Source: Saururus chinensis
Lineage: Eukaryota > Streptophyta > Magnoliopsida > Piperales > Saururaceae
DNA length: 64,000 nt
Assembly: GCA_035235625.1 (NCBI GenBank)
Contig: CP141147.1
Coordinates: forward strand, 15,737,001-15,801,000
Reading direction: 5' to 3'
Position numbers and translations under genes: made by a program. Positions 57,203-64,000 of the stretch are shown here, one piece after another (the first letter of the stretch is position 1; each line of letters starts with the position of its first letter). The notes beneath the pieces are model-generated. The model was not told the DNA's origin. It saw nothing but the letters and a program-made list of their open reading frames with translations, and ran no database searches.

Positions 57203-57486
57203 AAAAATTACTTAAGTATTATAAGATGTGGCCTCTTTTAATTGTGTGCAAGAAGTAAAAACTACTATGCAATTTAATCACACAGAAGTAAAGAACACAT
57301 TTAATTTTTAAAATAAAAACCCATTGGGGAAAAATTGTGCGACTAACCCTTGGTTGATAAACCAATGCACTAAGATGATTAAAAACTTATAAAGACTCAG
57401 GCATTACCAACTGCTAGAAATCCTTCTCTAGACTTCCCTTAGCTACCAAAGTCCTTGGCACTTGTGAACATTGTCTTGGTGTTTCT
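57203..57486. other. Link DNA, nothing recognised
   Basis: Short AT-rich stretch holding the TTTCT target site of the next solo LTR at its right end. Confidence 0.4.
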
Positions 57487-59369
57487 TGTAATGTCACTAA
57501 TTTTTCGACAATTTTCTGGGTTTTTCCTACTATTTTTCTAGTCATTTTCGGCAGGAAAATGTGATGCTTTGGCGTATGTATATTTGTGTATTTTCTCCAT
57601 ATTTATACCTGTAGAGTCGGGTGTGGGGCTTAGTTGTAGGCCGTGGGCCTCGCTGCGCGCTTACGGCGCAAATTTTGGAGATACAACGCGTGAATGGTAA
57701 GTGAATGCGTGTTGGGGATATAGATGTAAAAATTAAAAAGAAATGATATAAGTACATGGAATCTGATCGTAACATTTCGACGCCCAGAAACTTTTTCATG
57801 TCAAGTAACATTGTGAGAAAACCTGAGGGCATATCTGGTCACTCCGTTCTCCCTCCTCTGTCGTTGGATTCCACCGATTCTTGTTAGGATCCTCTTTGCC
57901 TCACCGCCACGAGTACGTAGATACTGGCTATGACCATCGCCATGGCCTCTTCGCTCCTCCACAAGGTACCGAACTTTTCTTCGGGTTTTTCTTCCTTCAA
58001 ATCCCGTTTTTGAGCCATGGGGGTGCGATTTTGATGTCGTTTGCGGCCGCCCTCAATTAGACTTATGTTTGTTTGGCCGCTAGGAACCCATAGGCGCTAG
58101 CTAGAGCTGCCGCCATGCTTTCTTCGCTCTACTGTGAGCTACCGGTCTTTTGGTCGGGTTTTTGTTACTATTTGCATCTCACTATCCGTGGGATTTTTTG
58201 GACGCCGGTGTGTTTCCGGTCATCGTCCGGCCACCAGTAGGACTCCGTCCAGCCTACCTCGACCCAATGTTGGTAGGGGGTTGCCGTTTCCAACCCCGCA
58301 TCGCCCCTATGGTTTTGATCCGCCCGATTAGACACTTTGGGTGCGTCTTGGGTCGTTGCCATTGGCGAGCCGTGGGCTATTTGGCCATCGTGGGCTCTAC
58401 CCCGGCTTAGCGACAATGAGGGCCAGCCCCACTTGGCCAATTACACCTCCACTTGGAATGAGCCGCTTGCCTTGCCCTATACTGCGCGAGATGCACAGCC
58501 GCCCGCACTACGTGTGTTAGTTGTGGGTGGTGATAGGCGATGTCGCCACTTCTATCGGCCACCATGTCTTGGCCTTAGCTCGATCGCCCTTATGTGGGCC
58601 TTGGGTTGCCACCGTCCGACCCATCTCCCCCTATAGTGGCACTATTTGGCCGCGTGTGCATGTGGACACACATGCATTTTTGGGTTTAGGCGTTGTATTT
58701 GTGCCGCCTGATCATCGGTTGGCTTTGCCACCGAATGAAATTGACATTAGAGCCCTCTACCACCTCTCCTCTGTCCTCGAGTGTCACCCCATGCCCTCCG
58801 CCCTTATGTGGGCCCTTGTGATGCGAAATCGCCGCCGTCGGGTGCTGTCCACGGCCGATTTCAACGTCTAGCAGCCGGCCGAGTACTTCTCAGCCGCTGG
58901 CTGACCTTCAGTGAGTACACCCTCGACTTATGGTCACACCACCACTTATGTTGGCACGACCTTTCTCTCGCTGTCCCTAGTGTGTCACCATGGATTGCGG
59001 ACTTTGCCGCTTTGACATATGACACTCCATTTGGTCGCGAGTAGTTCCGGCGCTTCCTAAATCCTCGGGATGACAACTCTCTCTAATAGGCAAAGCCTTT
59101 GGCCGCTAACTCCGCCGCTGACGTCGCCACCATCGTGTGCTCACCATCAAACGTCATGATTACGAGGCAGGGGAGCTTTGAACTCATAATTTCATGATAG
59201 CATGCTTTGAATGAATAGCAGCATGCTAGGACTATATGATTGAATGCTATGGATGTTAAATCAGATCCATTTGCATGATGTAAAAGGATAAATTATGCCA
59301 TGTTGAAATACTATGACGTGCATATGGGCTGTAAGCATATTTGAAGTATGTATGGAATGTGTGTATGTG

Positions 59370-59760
59370 CTAGTGATGGCTAGTGTGTATGTTTGAAGTA
59401 TGTATGTATGTGCTAGTGATGGCTAGCGTGCATGTTTGAAGTATGTATGTATGTGCTAGTGATGGCTAGCGTGCATGTTTGAAGTACGTATGTATGTGCT
59501 AGTGATGGCTAGCATGCATGTTTGAAGTATGTATGTATGTGCCAGTGCTGGCTAGCGTGTATGTTTGTAAGCTACATATGTAGAATTTGTATGTGCTAGT
59601 GATGGCTAGCGTGTTTGTTGGTAAGCTTCGTATGTGTATGTATGTGCTAGTGACGGCTAGCGAGTATGGATGTTTATGTTTGTGCTAGTGACGGCTAGCA
59701 AGTATGGATGTGTATGTTTGTGCTAGTGATGGCTAGTGAGCATGTTTGTAAGTTACGTAT
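59370..59760 (+). repeat. GCTAG-hairpin minisatellite, forward copy
   Basis: Units of about 40-60 bp built on TATGTGCTAGTGATGGCTAG then CGTGCATGTTTGAAGTATGT. Counterpart of 50300-50610 but with different unit lengths, so the arrays changed after the two LTRs separated. Confidence 0.85.
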
Positions 59761-60704
59761 GTATGAAAGTATGTGGATGTTATACATATGTGGGATAGAC
59801 ATACATATGTATGATGGCTAATGGCCTATGCTATGGACTTGTGTAAGAGTATGTGGGCAGAAGTTTGGGCGATGGACAATAAGAGGTGACAGAGGTTTTG
59901 TTTGGATTTGTTATGGATGTGTAAGCATATGACGGATGACAGAGGATATGAGCATGACAGTCAAGGATTGGAGTGGATTGTCTTGGATCAGAGCGCATGT
60001 TGGGGGATTGTCAGATAGTAAGAGTGTGCATAATTGTACAAACATAACGTACAGATTATGAAGTGAAAAGTAAGCATAATAAGTGAGGTATAAGTAAAAG
60101 GGCAACAACTGGGTTGGCTCTGAGGAGCTTCATTTGATGATGTTAGTGTAAGATGATTTGGCCATAAGGGGATGACGGAGTACGTAAGACTGTAAGATTT
60201 TGTCGTACGGTGAGTTTTGTTGTGATATGGATGAGTTAAGTGAAGTCTGCTGCCCTGACGAACTAGGGTTTCAGATCGGGCTCAACTTCGGTTTGATCAG
60301 TGGAACACGGTGCGTTTGAGTGCTTGTGTGGCATAATTGTACCACATAATTTACTTAATTTAAACTTGAATTATAAGCACAGCTAATGATAGCGTTGTGA
60401 GTTTGAGACCTGAGGGTTTGACGGATTAAGTTCCGTGTTTGAGCTAGTCGATAATGAGTCGGCTGAGCATTTCTCATGTCTTGCCATGGTGTTTATCCTG
60501 CGGGATGTTGTCTGTGTGCTGTATAGAGCACCGAACATCTGTTGCTCTATTGAGAGCGATGTTTACTTTCGATTTGGTCTGTGTGCTGTATAAGCCCAGA
60601 CGTTTGATGCTCTATTGAGAGTGTTGTATGATTCTGCCCAATAGTGGCACTGTATGATTCTGCCCAAGAGTGGCACTGTATGATTTCTGCCCAAGAGTGA
60701 CATT

Positions 60705-60840
60705 GGCACTATAAGACCCATTATGGTGGGCAATTCTATGGCACTATAAAACCCATTATGATGGGCAATTCTATGGCACTATAAGACCGATTATGGTGGG
60801 CAATTCTTTGGCACTATAAGACCCATTATGGTGGGCAATT
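60705..60840 (+). repeat. About four tandem 35-bp units
   Basis: GGCACTATAAGACCCATTAT then GGTGGGCAATTCTAT repeats, the complement of the nine-unit array at 48951-49265. Confidence 0.92.
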
Positions 60841-61608
60841 GTATGATCCCTTATGTGTGGGTGTTTATGTTTGTGCGCTCAGGTAAGTAGTATCATAGAC
60901 CTACTCTTACCTGTTTGATCCTGTGCCCCATGAGCACTAGTGTGCCTTACCTTCGAAAAAGTCTATGGCGTCTAGTCACTCCCCGGAGGTTAAGGTGATG
61001 CCCCTGTGGCATTCTTTTCCATCGTGACGCTAGAGCTTATTAGTTGTAATGAGCTTCAGCGGTCGATAGTATGTGTACATCTGTGAGAGTATGAGTATGA
61101 GCACGACTGTAAGAGTATGAGTATGTGTATGATTGTAAGAGTATGAGTATGAGTACGACTGTAAGAGTATGTTTCCGAGTAAGACAGAAAGTGTAAGATG
61201 TATGAGTAAGGTCGTACGAGTAAGTGTAAGATGTACGAGTAAGGTCACACGAGTAAGTGTAAGATGTACGAGTAAGGTCGTATGAGTAAGTATATGATTG
61301 TATGAGTAAGGTCGTACGAGTAAGTATGATTGTATGAGTAAGGTCGTACAAGTATGTGTAAGTTGTATGAGTATGCGTACGATGGTACGAGTAAGTTTGT
61401 AAGACCCTGGATAAGGGTGTTTGTGTAAGTTTAATTTGATGGTGCATTTGGTATGTTTTTGGCACGATGGTGTATTTGGCATTGATTGTATGCGTATGAG
61501 CATTGTTATAATATGCCTATTTGCTTCATGTTTGAATTGCATGAACGCATCTATATATGGATTTACTGAGTTCACTGTTTAGAACTCCCCTACTGGGTAT
61601 TTTCTTAC

Positions 61609-61626
61609 TAAGTATGAAAATACTCA
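61609..61626. repeat. Shared LTR palindrome, copy 6
   Basis: TAAGTAT-GAAA-ATACTCA, one mismatch in the arms, 516 bp from the 3' end of the forward family A solo LTR. Confidence 0.85.
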
Positions 61627-62142
61627 TTACCCTATTTTTTAGCCCCGTTGTTTGGGAGGCATTTGTAGGTTTGTGATGGAGAGATCCTGGAGATGGATGC
61701 TCATTTTAGCGGTGGATGGATTCCCGTTGACTCAGGTATATGCTTGACTCACTACGAGTTTATTTGTGCCATGATCTAATGTATTGGGTGAGATGAGAAT
61801 TAAGCTGTTATGTATTCTGGACTTTAGTTTGGATTAGACTGTGGACTGTTATGGGACTTGCACTCAGGGATGCCTGGGAGGGATTTGTATTTAAAGTCTT
61901 TAATCATAGCAATTTATTCCTATGGTTGTTTTCGAGTAGCGCCTGAGGATATTTGCTTTGGCTGTACGATGGTTAATTGAATGAGTAAAAATTTGTATGG
62001 GGAAACCGTGTGTGTGATGTTTTAAATTATAAAACTGTTTTATCAGGTTTTGTATTCGTCATTTTTCCCGATTTACAGCCGGTATATTGCAAAACTTTTC
62101 CATGAATTTTGAGGAAAATGTATGAAAATCTCAGGCGTTACA

Positions 62143-63473
62143 TTTCTCTTCTCTTCATTTTGATTTATTGCATATCCATCTTTAAAATTCTACCTCCAGC
62201 GGAATTTTTCATATGATTATTCCTCTATAATATGTATAGTCACTCAATTTACAATTCACTCTACTTAATTTATAAAACAATTATGAATTAAGCTCTCTTA
62301 CCTTTCTGTTAATATATCTTGCAATAATCCCAAATGTGCATGAAAAACTTACATAAAGAATTCACTCAATTTTGCCTCTCAAACTAAAGCACCCAACTCT
62401 ATCAAGGAAAATAATCCTCTCTCAGCTAATTCATCACCCCTTTCTACTTAAATAAGTCTCAAAGTCAATTTTATGTATATGAGTTGGGTACAAACTCTGG
62501 TCATTTTGAAAAACACAAACCTAAGGCAAAACACAATACCCTTAATTGAGAAATTTCTTAAAGAACTACAAGATATATGTCCCATTAATGATAGCAATTT
62601 TGTTTACAATAAGTGCCAAAAATCCTATGTGTATTGTATGATCAATATCAAATAATCTATGATACAAGAGATTTTTTGTGGAAACCTTCCCTAGGAAAAA
62701 CTACGGGACAGTCTATTTAGACCTAATCATGTAGCATATAATCATAATACAGAGTTACTAATTATAACGAAAGAATCCTTTTTTCCTCGAATGGTCTTTA
62801 CACCACTCTAAACTCTTGTATCACCACCCTGACGGTGTACTTGCATTCAATTTGATCTTCACTCCAAGTTTGAGCGATCATGATCTTTAACACAAGTCCA
62901 TTAGCTTGTTACCTTTAGCACAATTTTTGGGATACAAAAATGGCTTTTGTTGTTTTTAGGTTTTTAATTGTTTGTGTTTGACTTGTTTTAGTCTTTGTAT
63001 AACTTGAATACCATGAACAACACAATTGACTTGTGTAGTTTTGCACATTGTGGGTCATATATTTTAAGCATAATATTGAAAATCTTAAACCAAGAGGATT
63101 ACTTGTAAATCAATTGAGTAAATATTTAAGATTCATGTTAGTAATATATGCATTATTGATTTGCTAACTATCTTAATACTCACCTTTAGAATTCAAAACT
63201 TACTACATTGTTAAATATAATACTGTAGGTTTACTTCTAGACTCTCACATTATGTGGTACTATAAGGTAGTTGAGCGGTTTAGATTCATTTTCAAACTGT
63301 ATGAGATTTGATATGCTTATATTTTTATTCAATATTTTTTGTAAATATTTATAAATAGTTCTCATAAAGATGATGGAGAGGGCTACCTACATGAGTTGTC
63401 TTATGTTAGTGTAAATACTACCATCTACTTGACACTAGAAACGACAAGGAATGCTAAGGATCATATGCAATTT
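62143..63473. other. AT-rich intergenic DNA, no gene seen
   Basis: Short ORFs only (60 codons at 62473-62655), none recognisable. No transposon ends were identified. Confidence 0.4.
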
Positions 63474-64000
63474 GTTATACCCTGAATTTTCTCAATTCAT
63501 TTTTAAATAAAAAATCAGCAGAAACAATATTTTTAGAAACTCATTTGTCAAATCCTTCGACAAATATACTAACCCGGGGTGTGACTCACTCATTTTTGAA
63601 CATATGGATAATCAAACCATCGTGTCTTTATATATAAGACATGATAAAAATCACAACCAAATCTCATAGGGTCTTGCCCATTTACATACCAATCTGCATA
63701 ATACACACAACCATAAGTAATTGGCACTCTCGTGCTTATGTTTTAAAATTACACACTAACTAGAGTTTGTTATCAAGATGAGAAAATCCTATATAGAACT
63801 AAGAGCTTCACATCTCTCTTAGCACAAGTGTCCCCCACCCACTTATTCTCTTAAGGAACCTGCATTAAAACAGATGCTGAGTATACTAATATACCTAGTG
63901 GGATGACAAAACAAGAACTATAATACTTTCATGAATAATTTAACAACAACATTCCAACAGAATGAGTATAATAACCAACATAAATTCCATTTCAAGGAAC
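63474..64000 (-). mobile_element. LTR E, reverse, runs off the window
   Basis: TGTTATACCCTGAATTTTCT resembles the plus-left ends of reverse gypsy LTRs here (compare TGTAACGCCCGAGATTTT). About 400 bp in, TGAGTATACTAATATACCTA (63878) is a decayed form of the shared palindrome at the usual distance. The rest lies beyond the window. Confidence 0.5.

Larger units (their letters stand above)
57487..62142 (+). mobile_element. Solo LTR, family A, forward (4656 bp)
   Basis: TGTAATGTCACTAATTTTTC...CTCAGGCGTTACA. The 5 bp TTTCT on both sides (57482-57486 and 62143-62147) is a perfect target duplication. It mirrors the reverse solo LTR at 47695-52864 along its whole length. The 5' third (57840-59100) is GC-rich; ORFs there (such as 58150-58410 and 58521-58871) overlap in several frames and do not correspond to those in the other copies. 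Confidence 0.92.

Overview
This is nuclear DNA from a flowering plant. It is AT-rich, with long spliceosomal introns, Stowaway, Helitron and other small transposons, a Ty1/copia pol remnant, and many Ty3/gypsy-type long terminal repeats (LTRs). The species cannot be told from the sequence. No rRNA, tRNA or CRISPR locus was seen.

There is one intact gene. It lies on the minus strand, ATG at 29378 and stop at 12011, and is rebuilt here as 11 coding exons (3333 nt, 1110 aa). All exon phases agree. The product joins an intracellular leucine-rich repeat (LRR) domain, an EDR1/CTR1-type peptidase-like domain and a Raf-like kinase domain. It matches, from memory, the family of Arabidopsis AT1G04210 in order, length and motifs. 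Odd points are a probable GC-AG first intron, DFD in place of DFG, a non-canonical glycine loop, and two upstream ATGs.

Left flank (1-11.1 kb): a decayed minus-strand copia pol, cut in its integrase by a 1.2 kb solo LTR with target-site duplication (TSD) ATAAG. Then come three more copies of that LTR family, nested and head to head. One carries a hairpin-rich, purine-rich insert.

Gene introns (12-28.9 kb): introns 1, 7 and 9 hold a Helitron with both ends, terminal-inverted-repeat (TIR) elements, a gypsy gag-like fragment, LTR pieces, local duplications, and a GC-rich piece resembling a captured first exon.

Right flank (29.9-64 kb): almost wholly nested LTRs. Family A (about 5 kb) has three copies. 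Two are solo LTRs in opposite orientation with perfect, different TSDs (CCCTT and TTTCT). Family B (about 2 kb) has two near-complete copies and two related ones. Further LTRs (C-G) are partial. A small palindrome, TGAGTAT-N2-4-ATACTCA, recurs 0.3-0.55 kb from the 3' end of otherwise different LTRs and is the most distinctive shared signal. Apart from the kinase gene, long ORFs here are translations of repeats.
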